From positions 1 through 64,000 of the forward strand of contig NZ_JAJUBB010000025.1 in NCBI RefSeq assembly GCF_028683135.1: 64,000 nucleotides of DNA. The letters are read 5' to 3'. Below, in pieces: positions 29,100-37,868 of the stretch; position 1 is the stretch's first letter; every line of letters begins with the position of its first letter. A program made the translations under genes and the position numbers. The notes under the pieces are model-generated. The model saw nothing but the letters and a program-made list of their open reading frames with translations. It was not told where the DNA came from and made no database searches. Origin of the DNA: Enterovibrio qingdaonensis (lineage in GTDB: Bacteria; Pseudomonadota; Gammaproteobacteria; Enterobacterales; Vibrionaceae).

Positions 29100-29604
29100 T
29101 CTCTATTATTCAAGGGTTGAGATAGATTTAAGACGCATTATTTATCAGGAGTATGCATTCGAAATCGAATCGCCAGTTCGTCAGTCTGATGTCATAAAAG
29201 CTTAATGTGATAGCAAGATGCTGGTCTTGTTATTCCTAATAAGAAGCGTACACTTACCCCCGTCGCGACATCGCGACTTTTTGGAGCTTAATATGAACAC
29301 TATCGACCATCCTCCGAGTTGTAAGGGAAGCCTGTAGTCCCGACGGTCGTGTTCGTGTTTTATCCACGTTCCAACCGTCCGGTTGGAATGCCATTTCTCA
29401 ATGCTTTTCCCTGTGCTTCCCGACACTTTGAGTTGCAATACATACACACGCTTTAGTCGATAAAGTGTGGATTAGCATCGATCATTTTTGTCTTGTTAGC
29501 CTGTTTTAAATGGCTATAGGGCGCATTATCTCTGCGCTTATCCGTTGTATTGCTCGGTCGTTACCCGCCAGTTTTTCTGGCACTAGCCAATCGGGAGGTT
29601 CGCT
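29100..29604 (+). promoter_or_regulatory. Structured mgtE leader region
   Basis: About 500 bases upstream of mgtE. In order: a terminator-like hairpin GTCGCG-ACAT-CGCGAC with T5 (29262-29282), a ribosome site GGAG (29283-29286), a 14-codon reading frame (29293-29337) lying in a large stem (GAACA.CGACC at 29295-29308 pairing with GGTCG.TGTTC at 29345-29354), then a perfect hairpin TTCCAACC-GTCC-GGTTGGAA (29369-29388), then 215 bases including a GCCAG-T5-CTGGC stem. The layout resembles leader-peptide attenuation of Mg2+ transporters, but none of the known Mg2+ riboswitch classes is recognised. Confidence 0.5.
29293..29337 (+). CDS. Candidate 14-residue leader peptide of mgtE
   Basis: Codes for M-N-T-I-D-H-P-P-S-C-K-G-S-L. 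Start ATG 29293 has GGAG six bases upstream. A Pro-Pro pair (residues 7-8) after acidic/His residues could slow the ribosome. Known leader peptides MgtL and MgtP of enterics also use prolines to sense Mg2+ or proline shortage; this one is unrelated in sequence. The reading frame overlaps the left arm of the leader stem, so translation would alter folding. Evidence is position, ribosome site and structure only. Confidence 0.45.
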   Translation: MNTIDHPPSCKGSL

Positions 29605-30456
29605 ATGACGGTAATGAATACCATTGCGCTGGGAAACCAGACTCAAAAATTCGAAACTAAAGAAATCCAAGCAGCGAAGAGTGCGTTTTTACTTCATGAC
29701 GAGACAGACCGTATTCGCTTACTTTCGGTAATGCCAATCCATGAAGCGACCGCTGTTCTAAATGCATGTCCGTTAGCCTTGGTCAGAACGTTGCTTGATG
29801 CGTTGTCAGAAGCTGGCGAAACGGTACGCAGTCGTCATTTGGCAACCGGATTAGGGTTGATCAGTTCAGAAGTAGAGCCTGACGGGAATTATCTGACAAA
29901 TTCGGTATTTACGCATGTCCGCCAGCGGATAGGGTGGATTGTTGGGCTCGCATTGTTGGGCATCGTGTCGGGTATGATCATTTCACACTACGAAGATGCT
30001 ATCGCCCAGCTAGTCTTGCTGGCAATTTACTTGCCCGTGGTTGCTGCCGCTGGTGGTAATGCTGGATCGCAAGCTGCAACGCTGGTCGTGCGGGCATTGG
30101 CAATGAATGAAATCCGACCCAAACAGTGGCTCGCTGTTATGTGGAAAGAGATGCGCATTGCCGCGATCATTGCTCTCGCATTGGCTTGCGTGGTGATGGC
30201 GAGGGTAGTGCTGTTCAGTGACGCCGCTATTCTGCCTGCGGGGATCAGTGTTTATGATGTTGCGATGGCAATCGGGTTAGCCTTGGCGATTCAAGTAACG
30301 CTCTCAACGACGTTAGGCGGCCTGTTACCTTTGATCGCCCGAAAAATGAAATTAGATCCCGCTGTACTTGTCAGCCCAGTCTTGGCGTCTGTCGTCGATA
30401 TCAGCGGGATGACAATTTACTTTATCACGATCAATGCATGGTTAGGCTTGATGTAA
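29605..30456 (+). CDS. MgtE-type magnesium transporter lacking CBS domains
   Basis: 283 residues. An N-terminal cytosolic part of about 110 residues resembles the MgtE N-domain helices but no CBS pair follows. The membrane domain (about 115-283, five helices) has the MgtE signatures A-A-G-G-N-A-G-S-Q and D-P-A-V-L-V-S-P-V-L-A-S-V-V-D, the latter with the pore-lining Asp for Mg2+. Typical MgtE proteins are about 450 residues with a CBS-based Mg2+ gate; this one lacks it. GGGAGG six bases before ATG. Divergent in control from carB by the terminator, and its last 26 bases overlap the end of dacB on the other strand. Confidence 0.85.
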   Translation: MTVMNTIALGNQTQKFETKEIQAAKSAFLLHDETDRIRLLSVMPIHEATAVLNACPLALVRTLLDALSEAGETVRSRHLATGLGLISSEVEPDGNYLTNSVFTHVRQRIGWIVGLALLGIVSGMIISHYEDAIAQLVLLAIYLPVVAAAGGNAGSQAATLVVRALAMNEIRPKQWLAVMWKEMRIAAIIALALACVVMARVVLFSDAAILPAGISVYDVAMAIGLALAIQVTLSTTLGGLLPLIARKMKLDPAVLVSPVLASVVDISGMTIYFITINAWLGLM

Positions 30457-31846
30457 AGAGGGCTTGATAAAGCTCTCTTTCAAACTGAGTGATCGGGCTG
30501 GCAACCTTGCTGGGCCGGTCCTCTGATTCTGCAATGTGATAGTTAGTCACTAACTGTACAACCAGTACGTCTTTGCCCTGTTGGTTCTTCAAAATACCCG
30601 CCAGATTGTAACTGCCATACAGTGAGCCAGTTTTTGCGGCCAGACGTGTTTTGAGCGGTGAATAGCGTACGCTGTTACGGTACTTCAACGTGCCATCAAT
30701 GCCAGAGATGGGCAACATGGCCTGTATTCCTGATGCCGGGTGTTGATACACATACGCGATAACATCCATGATTTGTTGTGCAGTCATTCGGTTATTTCTC
30801 GAAAGACCAGAGCCATCAACAAGCACTGCATTATGTAAGTTGATGCCTGCATTCTCTTTCAAAATGCTTTTTATCGCTGCCGCACCATTAGAAAACGACC
30901 CTGGTTGCTGGTAGTAACGGTGGCCGATAGTCTTTAAAAGGTTATCAGCGATAAGGTTGTCTGAACGTTTTAGCATGATCTTCAGTAAGTCATCTCTAGG
31001 TGCAGACGTATGTTTGGCAATGAAAACTTCAGTGCCCGCTGGCGAACCAATGCGAATCTTTCCTTTAACGACAATTGCTGCACGTTTTAGCTCTTCTTCC
31101 AATACATCCGCAACGTACAATTCCGGGTTCTGAACGGCAAACTTTAATGGGAGCGGATTTTTTCTATAGGGCAAGCAACCGCTAAGTTGGTAGTGGTTGT
31201 TATTGTCATAATGAAGCTCCAAATCGCAATGTAGACTCTTTTGCGTTTCTTTGTTCACTGCAAGGGCATCAGTGCTGACTGAGACCGGCTGGTGTTCAGG
31301 GACAAAGACGCGCGTTAGTCGCTTACCTTCTTCGCTGTATATTGAGCCTTGAACACAGTTTCTCTCGAGGGTAATCGCCGATGATGGCGCGCTGTAACAC
31401 ACACCAAGAATATCCCACGGCCACCCAATCGCTCGTTGGTATCCGGTAAATATTGAATCATCTAACCAGACATCCCCTGTGATCTGTCTAATACCTCTCG
31501 CTTTTAGCGCACTGATCAGCAATTGGAGATCTTTGCGTTTGAGCGTTGGGTCACCACCAAATCGAAAAACGATGTCTTTCCCTGATCGTAAAACTGTCGT
31601 CTCAAACCGGAAGTCTTCAGGTAAATAGAGTGATGATGCCAGTGCAGTAACGACTTTCTGAGTGCTCGCAGGAGGAAGTAGGGTATCGCTATCAATATTG
31701 ATAACTTGTTTTTGGGTTTTTGCATCAATGGCCAACAACGCCAATTGGCTACCGGGTGGCAACATGGCTTCTACGGCATCGACGGGTACAGCACGAACGT
31801 TGAAAGAGAGGAAAATAACGATAAAAAGAAGGCAATTTCGCACCAT
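30431..31846 (-). CDS. dacB: D-alanyl-D-alanine carboxypeptidase/endopeptidase DacB (PBP4)
   Basis: 471 residues, periplasmic. Signal peptide to about Ala19. Serine active site S61-T-Q-K64 (P-P-A-S-T-Q-K), S-D-N in K-R-S-D-N-L-I-A-D-N and K-T-G in A-A-K-T-G-S-L-Y-G are the three penicillin-binding motifs of family S13. It trims and cleaves peptidoglycan cross-links. Start 31846 has GGAG six bases upstream and begins the signal peptide; an upstream in-frame start at 31918 would run into the ompU terminator. Next to greA and ompU, as in V. cholerae. Confidence 0.95.
   Translation of the reverse strand: MVRNCLLFIVIFLSFNVRAVPVDAVEAMLPPGSQLALLAIDAKTQKQVINIDSDTLLPPASTQKVVTALASSLYLPEDFRFETTVLRSGKDIVFRFGGDPTLKRKDLQLLISALKARGIRQITGDVWLDDSIFTGYQRAIGWPWDILGVCYSAPSSAITLERNCVQGSIYSEEGKRLTRVFVPEHQPVSVSTDALAVNKETQKSLHCDLELHYDNNNHYQLSGCLPYRKNPLPLKFAVQNPELYVADVLEEELKRAAIVVKGKIRIGSPAGTEVFIAKHTSAPRDDLLKIMLKRSDNLIADNLLKTIGHRYYQQPGSFSNGAAAIKSILKENAGINLHNAVLVDGSGLSRNNRMTAQQIMDVIAYVYQHPASGIQAMLPISGIDGTLKYRNSVRYSPLKTRLAAKTGSLYGSYNLAGILKNQQGKDVLVVQLVTNYHIAESEDRPSKVASPITQFERELYQALFTSSLTMH
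30455..30480 (+). terminator. Hairpin at the mgtE/dacB convergent end
   Basis: AAAGAG.GCTT-GATA-AAGC.CTCTTT stem with one mismatch, starting at the mgtE stop codon and lying inside the 3' end of dacB. Only a short T-run follows. Confidence 0.5.
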
Positions 31847-31882
31847 GATGGCTCCGACTGAAAGCGTAGAACCAGTATGGTA

Positions 31883-31913
31883 CAAAAAACGCCTACCGTG
31901 AGGTAGGCGTTTT
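31883..31913 (-). terminator. Terminator of ompU
   Basis: AACGCCTACC/GGTAGGCGTT stem with 4-base loop; on the minus strand it is followed by T6. It is 35 bases past the ompU stop and just upstream of dacB. Confidence 0.9.
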
Positions 31914-31946
31914 GTCATCTGAAGTAAGTAATTAACTTAACTCAGA

Positions 31947-32843
31947 TTAGAAATCGTAACGCAGACCCAGTGCGATTTCGTCTTGAGCATCTTTCATCAT
32001 GTCGAAAGTGTAAGACGCGTATGCGCGGAAGTTGTCGTTGAAGAAGTGAGTTGCGTCGATAGACAGCGCATCTGCTGCTTCTTTGTCCGCTACTTCTTTG
32101 TTGCCGTAAGTAGTAGTGAACTTGGTTTGACCCATGGTGTAAGCTGCTGCGAACTCGTAACCGTCAACGTCTGCTTTAGCTACTTCACCAGTGTTGTAAA
32201 GAGCTGCTACGTAGAAATCACCGAATGCGTAAGAAACAGCTGCTTCCAGTTGCTCTGAATCAGTCTTGTTCAGGTTGTCTTGAGCTGCGTAACCCAGACC
32301 CATAGACAGGCCGTTTTCCAGCGCGTAAGTCGCTGCTGCAGAGTAACCGCTGTCGATTTCGTCGTTAGTGCCAACGTAGTTAGCTTTAACGGTCAGGCCG
32401 CCGAACTCACCTACGTATAGGATGTTGTTGCTAGTACGGTCAGCAGCTTTGATTTTGCCACTAGCTACTGCGCCAGCGTAAGACATGATATCAGTGAAGT
32501 CAGTGATCATGCCCAGAGAACCGTCGGTCAGACCGTAAGCGATTGCGCCGTACTGAGTGCTGATACCTGCGTTAACGTAACGGTTTTCGTCGGTAGCTTC
32601 GTTAGAAGTAAACTCACGCTCGAAGAAACCAAAACCGTACACGCCTTCAGCGATTTCAGTCGTGCCGCCTACGTTCAGACGTACACGGCTTTTATCAGTC
32701 ATGTCGCCGTCAACGATTGAAGCGCGAGCTTCTGCGCGACCGCCAATAGCCATTGAAGAAGTGCCGTCGTTGAAAATTTCAGCAGCAGAAACAGAGGTAG
32801 AAGCCAGAGCGGCTACAGCAATAGCGATAAACTTTTTGTTCAT
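31947..32843 (-). CDS. ompU: OmpU-type outer-membrane porin
   Basis: 298 residues. Signal peptide M-N-K-K-F-I...S-V-S-A cleaved before A-E-I-F-N-D, alternating beta-strand pattern, and a C-terminal L-R-Y-D-F with the terminal Phe needed for BAM-mediated insertion. Gram-negative general diffusion porin family. Genomic place between dacB and greA is that of V. cholerae ompU. It is about 40 residues shorter than typical OmpU, with loops apparently reduced. Heavily biased codons suggest high expression. AAGGAC ribosome site seven bases before the ATG. OmpU is ToxR-dependent in vibrios; no ToxR site is claimed. Confidence 0.85.
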   Translation of the reverse strand: MNKKFIAIAVAALASTSVSAAEIFNDGTSSMAIGGRAEARASIVDGDMTDKSRVRLNVGGTTEIAEGVYGFGFFEREFTSNEATDENRYVNAGISTQYGAIAYGLTDGSLGMITDFTDIMSYAGAVASGKIKAADRTSNNILYVGEFGGLTVKANYVGTNDEIDSGYSAAATYALENGLSMGLGYAAQDNLNKTDSEQLEAAVSYAFGDFYVAALYNTGEVAKADVDGYEFAAAYTMGQTKFTTTYGNKEVADKEAADALSIDATHFFNDNFRAYASYTFDMMKDAQDEIALGLRYDF

Positions 32844-33205
32844 TACGTTGTCCTTTTAAAACGTTTTTATTTTTCGGGACGTTATCTCCCAACGTCGCGA
32901 TGAACTGTTTGTAACCGCTCACTAAAAAGGACTGTTAGTAAAACATTCAAAAAACTGATGTAAATCTAGGGGCTTGCATTGCAATCTAATAACCAAATGC
33001 TTCTAAAACAGTGGGTTAGGTGGTTGAGTAAAAGTTCCGTGAAGTGTCTCGCATTTATGTTTTTTTATATTTTATTGCGATGTAAATCTCTGTATTTCTT
33101 TGTGTTTACGTGATTTCGATCTTGGATTTCAAATCTAAAACATGTTTAACCTGTTGAGATTTTGCGCATTCGGTTGGTTCTTATTTGGCCTCAATAAATT
33201 CTTTG
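32844..33205. other. ompU-greA intergenic region
   Basis: About 360 A/T-rich bases holding the divergent promoter regions of ompU and greA. T-rich tracts around 33055-33075 are the kind of DNA recognised by ToxR or H-NS-like proteins, but no specific site is supported. No gene seen. Confidence 0.4.
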
Positions 33206-33234
33206 ATGACCTCTTCGTTTAACTTGTTTACACT
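33206..33234 (+). promoter_or_regulatory. Promoter of greA
   Basis: ATGACC (33206-33211), 17-base spacer, TACACT (33229-33234); each hexamer matches 4 of 6. It is placed so that transcription starts about 15-20 bases before the attenuator hairpin. Confidence 0.45.
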
Positions 33235-33254
33235 GAAATGACAAAGATTCGTTT

Positions 33255-33294
33255 GCCGCGCCCACACTTTTGTTTGGGCGTGGCTTTGTTTTTG
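33255..33294 (+). terminator. Attenuator in the greA leader (GraL-like)
   Basis: A 10-bp stem GCCGCGCCCA/TGGGCGTGGC (one G-T pair) with 10-base loop followed by TTTGTTTTT, about 40 bases before the greA start codon. A strong terminator between promoter and gene would yield a short RNA of roughly 55 bases. In E. coli the greA leader gives the short RNA family GraL by the same arrangement. Confidence 0.7.
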
Positions 33295-33334
33295 CCAAAT
33301 CCCGTTGGGTTTGGCTATAGAGGTAATGTCATTT

Positions 33335-33808
33335 ATGGATAAAGTACCAATGACTGTGCGCGGCGAACAACAGCTGCGCCAAGAGCTTGAGCGTCTAATG
33401 AAGCGTCGCCCTATTATTACTCAAGCAATTGCAGAGGCACGTGAACTGGGTGACTTGAAAGAGAATGCGGAATACCACGCTGCTCGTGAAGAGCAAGGTA
33501 TCTGTGAAGCTCAGATTCGCGATATTGAATACAAGCTATCGGTTGCTCAGGTTATTGATATTGCAAAAATGCCAAATAACGGCAAAGTCATTTTTGGTTC
33601 GACTGTCGCACTGATTGACTGCAACACAGATGATGAAGTGACGTATCAAATCGTGGGTGATGATGAAGCGGATATCAAAAAGAATCTGATTTCTATCAAC
33701 TCACCAATTGCACGTGGTCTTATCGGTAAAGAAGAAGGTGATGAAGTATCAATCACTGTACCGGGCGGCGTGAAAGAGTTTGAAATCGATAGCGTGAAGT
33801 ACGTCTAA
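33335..33808 (+). CDS. greA: Transcription elongation factor GreA
   Basis: 157 residues. N-terminal coiled-coil that reaches into the RNA polymerase secondary channel, with the acidic tip ([13 protein letters not shown]) carrying the two catalytic acidic residues; C-terminal FKBP-like domain ([11 protein letters not shown]). Stimulates cleavage of backtracked RNA. Start 33335 (M-D-K-V-P-M-T) is chosen by homology; ATG 33326 in the same frame would be only two bases after GAGG. Confidence 0.95.
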   Translation: MDKVPMTVRGEQQLRQELERLMKRRPIITQAIAEARELGDLKENAEYHAAREEQGICEAQIRDIEYKLSVAQVIDIAKMPNNGKVIFGSTVALIDCNTDDEVTYQIVGDDEADIKKNLISINSPIARGLIGKEEGDEVSITVPGGVKEFEIDSVKYV

Positions 33809-33845
33809 GTCGAAAAAATGTTAGCGATTGTTTCTATCGTTAATA

Positions 33846-33876
33846 TAAAAAAGGCCGCATTGCGGCCTTCTTTTAT
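33846..33876. terminator. Bidirectional terminator between greA and yhbY
   Basis: AAGGCCGC-ATT-GCGGCCTT stem with A-rich left and T-rich right flanks. Confidence 0.85.
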
Positions 33877-34169
33877 TTGCGTGGTAGTTCGATTTTGCGC
33901 TCTTGGCTTTGGCGGTAAAGCACCAGGGTCTTGCCGATAACCTGAACTTTTTCTGCCTTAGTTTCACGAACAATTGCATCTACAATCAGGTTCTTAGTGT
34001 CGCGGTCTTCTGATACGACTTTAACCTTGATCAGTTCGTGATGATCGAGAGCGATTTCAATCTCAGCAAGCACAGCTTCTGTTAGACCGTTTGCACCCAT
34101 CAGAACAACTGGTTTCAGATTGTGTGCCAGACCTTTCAGATACTGTTTTTGTTTTGTGCTTAGATTCAT
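33873..34169 (-). CDS. yhbY: CRM-domain RNA-binding protein YhbY
   Basis: 98 residues, a single CRM domain with the G-x-x-G-type loop (V-L-M-G-A-N-G-L-T) and a C-terminal K-I-E-L-P-R. Associates with pre-50S ribosomal particles in E. coli. Start 34169 (M-N-L-S-T-K-Q-K-Q-Y-L-K-G-L) by homology; the frame is open further upstream but unconserved. Divergent from rlmE, 131 bases apart. Confidence 0.93.
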   Translation of the reverse strand: MNLSTKQKQYLKGLAHNLKPVVLMGANGLTEAVLAEIEIALDHHELIKVKVVSEDRDTKNLIVDAIVRETKAEKVQVIGKTLVLYRQSQERKIELPRK

Positions 34170-34300
34170 GTTGACTCGATTTGTTGTTTTATCGGGGTTG
34201 AAAACGTGACATTCTACCGCCATATCTATCCAAACTGAACAAATATCCCCCCTGAATCGTTCACAGGTTGACTGTGACAGTTGTATGGGTTGAGTAAAAG

Positions 34301-34930
34301 ATGAGTAAAAATAAACACTCAGCGAGTTCTGGTCGCTGGTTGAAAGAACATTTTGATGATAAATATGTTCAGGAAGCCCAGAAAAAAGGCTATCGATCTC
34401 GCGCAATTTTTAAGATTGAAGAAATCCAAGGCAAAGACAAGTTGCTGAAGCCGGGTATGACAATTGTCGACCTTGGTGCAGCCCCTGGCGGTTGGTCGCA
34501 GTATGCGGCGGAGCAAGTGGGTGACTCAGGACAAGTTATTGCGTGTGATATTCTTCCAATGGACTCTCTGCCGGGCGTTAGCTTCCTGCAGGGGGATTTT
34601 CGTGAAGAGGCTGTTCTTAATGCATTGTTAGATCGTATCCAACCAGACATGGTGGATGTGGTGATGTCTGACATGGCACCAAACATGAGCGGTAATTTGG
34701 CGTCAGATCAGCCAAGAGCAATGTATCTTGTTGAACTGGCTCTTGATATGTGTCGAGAAGTATTGGCACCTAATGGCGCTTTTGTTGTCAAAGTATTTCA
34801 AGGCGAAGGTTTTGATCAGTACTTGGCAGAAGTGCGTAACATGTTCAAAGCAGTTAAAATTCGTAAACCCGATTCTTCCCGTGCGCGCTCACGAGAAGTC
34901 TACATTGTGGCTACAGGTTACAAACTGTAG
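34301..34930 (+). CDS. rlmE: 23S rRNA 2'-O-ribose U2552 methyltransferase RlmE (RrmJ/FtsJ)
   Basis: 209 residues. SAM-binding motif [10 protein letters not shown] (about 59-68). The K-D-K-E catalytic tetrad is recognisable: Lys in Y-R-S-R-A-I-F-K, Asp in M-S-D-M-A-P-N, Lys in F-V-V-K-V-F-Q-G and Glu in S-R-E-V-Y. Acts late in 50S assembly; heat-inducible in E. coli together with ftsH, which follows after 50 bases here too. Confidence 0.96.
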   Translation: MSKNKHSASSGRWLKEHFDDKYVQEAQKKGYRSRAIFKIEEIQGKDKLLKPGMTIVDLGAAPGGWSQYAAEQVGDSGQVIACDILPMDSLPGVSFLQGDFREEAVLNALLDRIQPDMVDVVMSDMAPNMSGNLASDQPRAMYLVELALDMCREVLAPNGAFVVKVFQGEGFDQYLAEVRNMFKAVKIRKPDSSRARSREVYIVATGYKL

Positions 34931-34980
34931 TAATCTACTTATATCTAACTAGTTTTCGCGGGGCTAACACCTTGAGTGAC

Positions 34981-36933
34981 ATGGCAAAAAACCTGATTCT
35001 ATGGCTGGTTATCGCTGTTGTGTTAATGTCTGTGTTCCAGAGCTTTGGACCAGGCGACAACGCGGGCCGTTCAGTTGACTACACGTCGTTCGTCCAAGAA
35101 ATAGGACAAGACAAATTACAGGATGTACAGTTCGATAATCGCGAACTGAAGGTGACACGTCGTGATGGCACGAGCTATGTCACCTACATGCCTGTGCTGC
35201 AAGACCCTAAGCTTTTGGATGATCTGATCAACCACAAAGTTCAGGTTCGTGGTACACCACCGGAAGAGCCAAGCATTCTTGCTTCAATCTTCATTTCTTG
35301 GTTCCCAATGCTACTGCTTATCGGTGTGTGGATTTTCTTCATGCGTCAGATGCAAGGCGGTGGCGGCAAAGGTGCCATGTCGTTTGGTAAATCAAAAGCT
35401 CGTATGATGAGCGAAGAACAAATTAAAACGACATTCGCTGATGTTGCTGGCTGTGATGAAGCAAAAGAAGACGTAAAAGAATTGGTGGACTACCTGCGCG
35501 ATCCTAGCCGTTTCCAGAAACTGGGCGGTAAGATCCCAACAGGTGTGTTGATGGTTGGTCCTCCGGGTACCGGTAAAACCTTGCTTGCTAAAGCGATTGC
35601 TGGCGAAGCAAAAGTACCATTCTTTACCATTTCTGGTTCTGACTTCGTTGAAATGTTCGTGGGTGTGGGTGCATCACGTGTCCGTGACATGTTTGAACAG
35701 GCGAAGAAAGCCTCTCCTTGTATCATTTTCATCGATGAAATTGATGCGGTAGGTCGTCAGCGTGGTGCGGGTCTTGGTGGTGGTCACGACGAACGTGAAC
35801 AAACACTGAACCAAATGCTGGTAGAGATGGATGGCTTTGAAGGTAACGAAGGTATCATCGTTATCGCAGCAACGAACCGTCCAGATGTACTTGACCCGGC
35901 ACTTCTGCGTCCTGGCCGTTTCGACCGTCAAGTGGTTGTTGGCTTGCCAGACGTACGTGGTCGTGAACAAATTCTGAAAGTTCACATGCGCAAAGTCCCA
36001 CTGGGCAGCGATGTTGAAGCATCACTGATTGCGCGTGGTACACCAGGTTTCTCTGGTGCAGACCTAGCAAACCTTGTTAACGAAGCGGCATTGTTTGCAG
36101 CGCGTGGTAACAAGCGTGTGGTCTCTATGGTTGAGTTTGAACTGGCGAAAGACAAAATCATGATGGGCGCAGAGCGCAAATCGATGGTGATGTCTGAAGA
36201 GATCAAAGAGTCGACGGCATACCACGAAGCGGGTCACGCTGTTGTTGGTCGCTTGGTGCCTGAACATGACCCAGTGTACAAAGTGTCAATCATTCCACGC
36301 GGACGTGCGCTGGGTGTGACTATGTACCTGCCAGAGCAAGACCGTGTCAGCATGTCACGCCAACACTTGGAATCGATGATTTCTAGTCTGTATGGCGGTC
36401 GTTTGGCAGAGGAAATTATTTACGGTGTCGACAAGGTATCTACGGGTGCGTCTAACGATATCGAACGTGCAACAGATATTGCGCGTAAAATGGTTACTCA
36501 ATGGGGCTTCTCTAACAAACTGGGTCCACTTCTGTATGCAGAAGATGAGGGTGAGGTATTCCTTGGCCGTTCAGTGACACAGAGTAAGCACATGTCGGAC
36601 GAAACCGCACGTTTGATTGACGGTGAAATCCGTGAGTTGATTGACCGTAACTACTCTCGTGCTCGCAAGATCATCGAAGAAAATATGGATATCATGCATG
36701 CGATGAAAGATGCATTGATGAAATACGAAACGATCGATGCTGCGCAAATTGACGACCTGATGGCACGTCGACCAGTGCGCGAGCCAGCAGGGTGGACGAC
36801 AGACTCGGACAGCTCTAACAACACGCCGAAGAAACCTGATGTAGAAGCGCAAAACTCTGATGTTCCGCCTTCTACCGATGAGCTGGAAGCAGGCAATAAG
36901 CCTGTTGACCCAGACAATAAATCGGAAGCGTAA
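34981..36933 (+). CDS. ftsH: ATP-dependent zinc metalloprotease FtsH
   Basis: 650 residues from ATG 34981 (a TTG at 34972 would add three residues and is used in some annotations). Two N-terminal membrane helices with a short periplasmic domain, AAA+ ATPase with Walker A G-P-P-G-T-G-K-T at 193-200 and Walker B F-I-D-E-I-D, then zinc protease motif H-E-A-G-H at about 415. Degrades sigma-32, LpxC and damaged membrane proteins. The C-terminal tail (last 60 residues) is low complexity, D/N/S/P-rich, and variable between species. Confidence 0.97.
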   Translation: MAKNLILWLVIAVVLMSVFQSFGPGDNAGRSVDYTSFVQEIGQDKLQDVQFDNRELKVTRRDGTSYVTYMPVLQDPKLLDDLINHKVQVRGTPPEEPSILASIFISWFPMLLLIGVWIFFMRQMQGGGGKGAMSFGKSKARMMSEEQIKTTFADVAGCDEAKEDVKELVDYLRDPSRFQKLGGKIPTGVLMVGPPGTGKTLLAKAIAGEAKVPFFTISGSDFVEMFVGVGASRVRDMFEQAKKASPCIIFIDEIDAVGRQRGAGLGGGHDEREQTLNQMLVEMDGFEGNEGIIVIAATNRPDVLDPALLRPGRFDRQVVVGLPDVRGREQILKVHMRKVPLGSDVEASLIARGTPGFSGADLANLVNEAALFAARGNKRVVSMVEFELAKDKIMMGAERKSMVMSEEIKESTAYHEAGHAVVGRLVPEHDPVYKVSIIPRGRALGVTMYLPEQDRVSMSRQHLESMISSLYGGRLAEEIIYGVDKVSTGASNDIERATDIARKMVTQWGFSNKLGPLLYAEDEGEVFLGRSVTQSKHMSDETARLIDGEIRELIDRNYSRARKIIEENMDIMHAMKDALMKYETIDAAQIDDLMARRPVREPAGWTTDSDSSNNTPKKPDVEAQNSDVPPSTDELEAGNKPVDPDNKSEA

Positions 36934-36950
36934 TTGAGTTCTGATATCGC

Positions 36951-36980
36951 AAAACCCCGAGGGAACTCGGGGTTTTTCTT
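36951..36980 (+). terminator. Terminator after ftsH
   Basis: AAAACCCCGAG-GGAA-CTCGGGGTTTT perfect stem, then TC-TTTT. Located before folP. Confidence 0.92.
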
Positions 36981-37019
36981 TTATCTGCAGTAAATTTTCT
37001 TTTCAAACAAAGTTCTCTA

Positions 37020-37868
37020 ATGAAACTGACCGCCAACACAAAAGTGCTCGACTTATCCTCGCCTCAAGTAATGGGTATTCTTAACGTTACGCCCGATTCC
37101 TTCTCTGATGGTGGCAAATTCAACCACTTAGATGCCGCACTTCATCATGCGGAAACTATGCTAAATGCAGGGGCAACGATTCTAGATATTGGTGGTGAAT
37201 CTACCAGACCTGGGGCAGCGGATGTGTCAGAGCAAGATGAGTTGGATCGTGTAATTCCTGCCATTGAAGCTATTCGCTCTCGTTTCGATTGCTGGATATC
37301 GATTGATACCAGTAAAGCGGGTGTGATGCGCGACGCTGTCAAAGCGGGTGCAGATGTCATTAATGATGTGCGTGCACTGCAAGAGAACGGGGCGTTAGAC
37401 GCGGCTGCAGAAGCTGGAGTGCCTGTGTGCTTAATGCATATGCAAGGTCAACCGAGAACAATGCAAGCCAATCCCTCTTATAGCGACTTGTTTGCCGATA
37501 TTGACACGTTTTTTGAAAAGAGAATTGCGGCTTGCGAAAGCGCGGGAATACATAAGAGCCAGCTCATATTAGATCCCGGTTTTGGCTTTGGTAAAACCCA
37601 AACACATAATTACCAGCTCCTTGCCAATTTGGAGCACTTCCATCGTCACGGTTTGCCAGTCTTAGCGGGCATGTCGAGAAAGTCGATGATATTTAAACTT
37701 TTGGATAAAGCCCCTTCAGATATTCTAGGGGGCAGTTTAGCTTGCGCCACCATTGCTGCGATGAAAGGGGCTCAGATCATTCGTGTTCACGATGTGAAAG
37801 AGACCGTTGATGTTGTTCGTGTTGTTCACACGATGAAAGAAGCAGCAGCTCTACTTGGAGAATCATAA
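37020..37868 (+). CDS. folP: Dihydropteroate synthase
   Basis: 282 residues, TIM barrel. Condenses pABA with the pterin diphosphate; target of sulfonamides. Signatures [13 protein letters not shown] (residues about 20-32) and G-G-E-S-T-R-P-G (about 59-66), later G-M-S-R-K-S. The ribosome site is weak. It overlaps glmM by one base (TAATG), implying coupled translation, as in E. coli. Confidence 0.96.
   Translation: MKLTANTKVLDLSSPQVMGILNVTPDSFSDGGKFNHLDAALHHAETMLNAGATILDIGGESTRPGAADVSEQDELDRVIPAIEAIRSRFDCWISIDTSKAGVMRDAVKAGADVINDVRALQENGALDAAAEAGVPVCLMHMQGQPRTMQANPSYSDLFADIDTFFEKRIAACESAGIHKSQLILDPGFGFGKTQTHNYQLLANLEHFHRHGLPVLAGMSRKSMIFKLLDKAPSDILGGSLACATIAAMKGAQIIRVHDVKETVDVVRVVHTMKEAAALLGES

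Noticed and set aside
33873-34406. Long N-terminal extension of yhbY
   Set aside because: The extra 79 residues overlap the rlmE promoter and 5' end, and the conserved protein starts at 34169.
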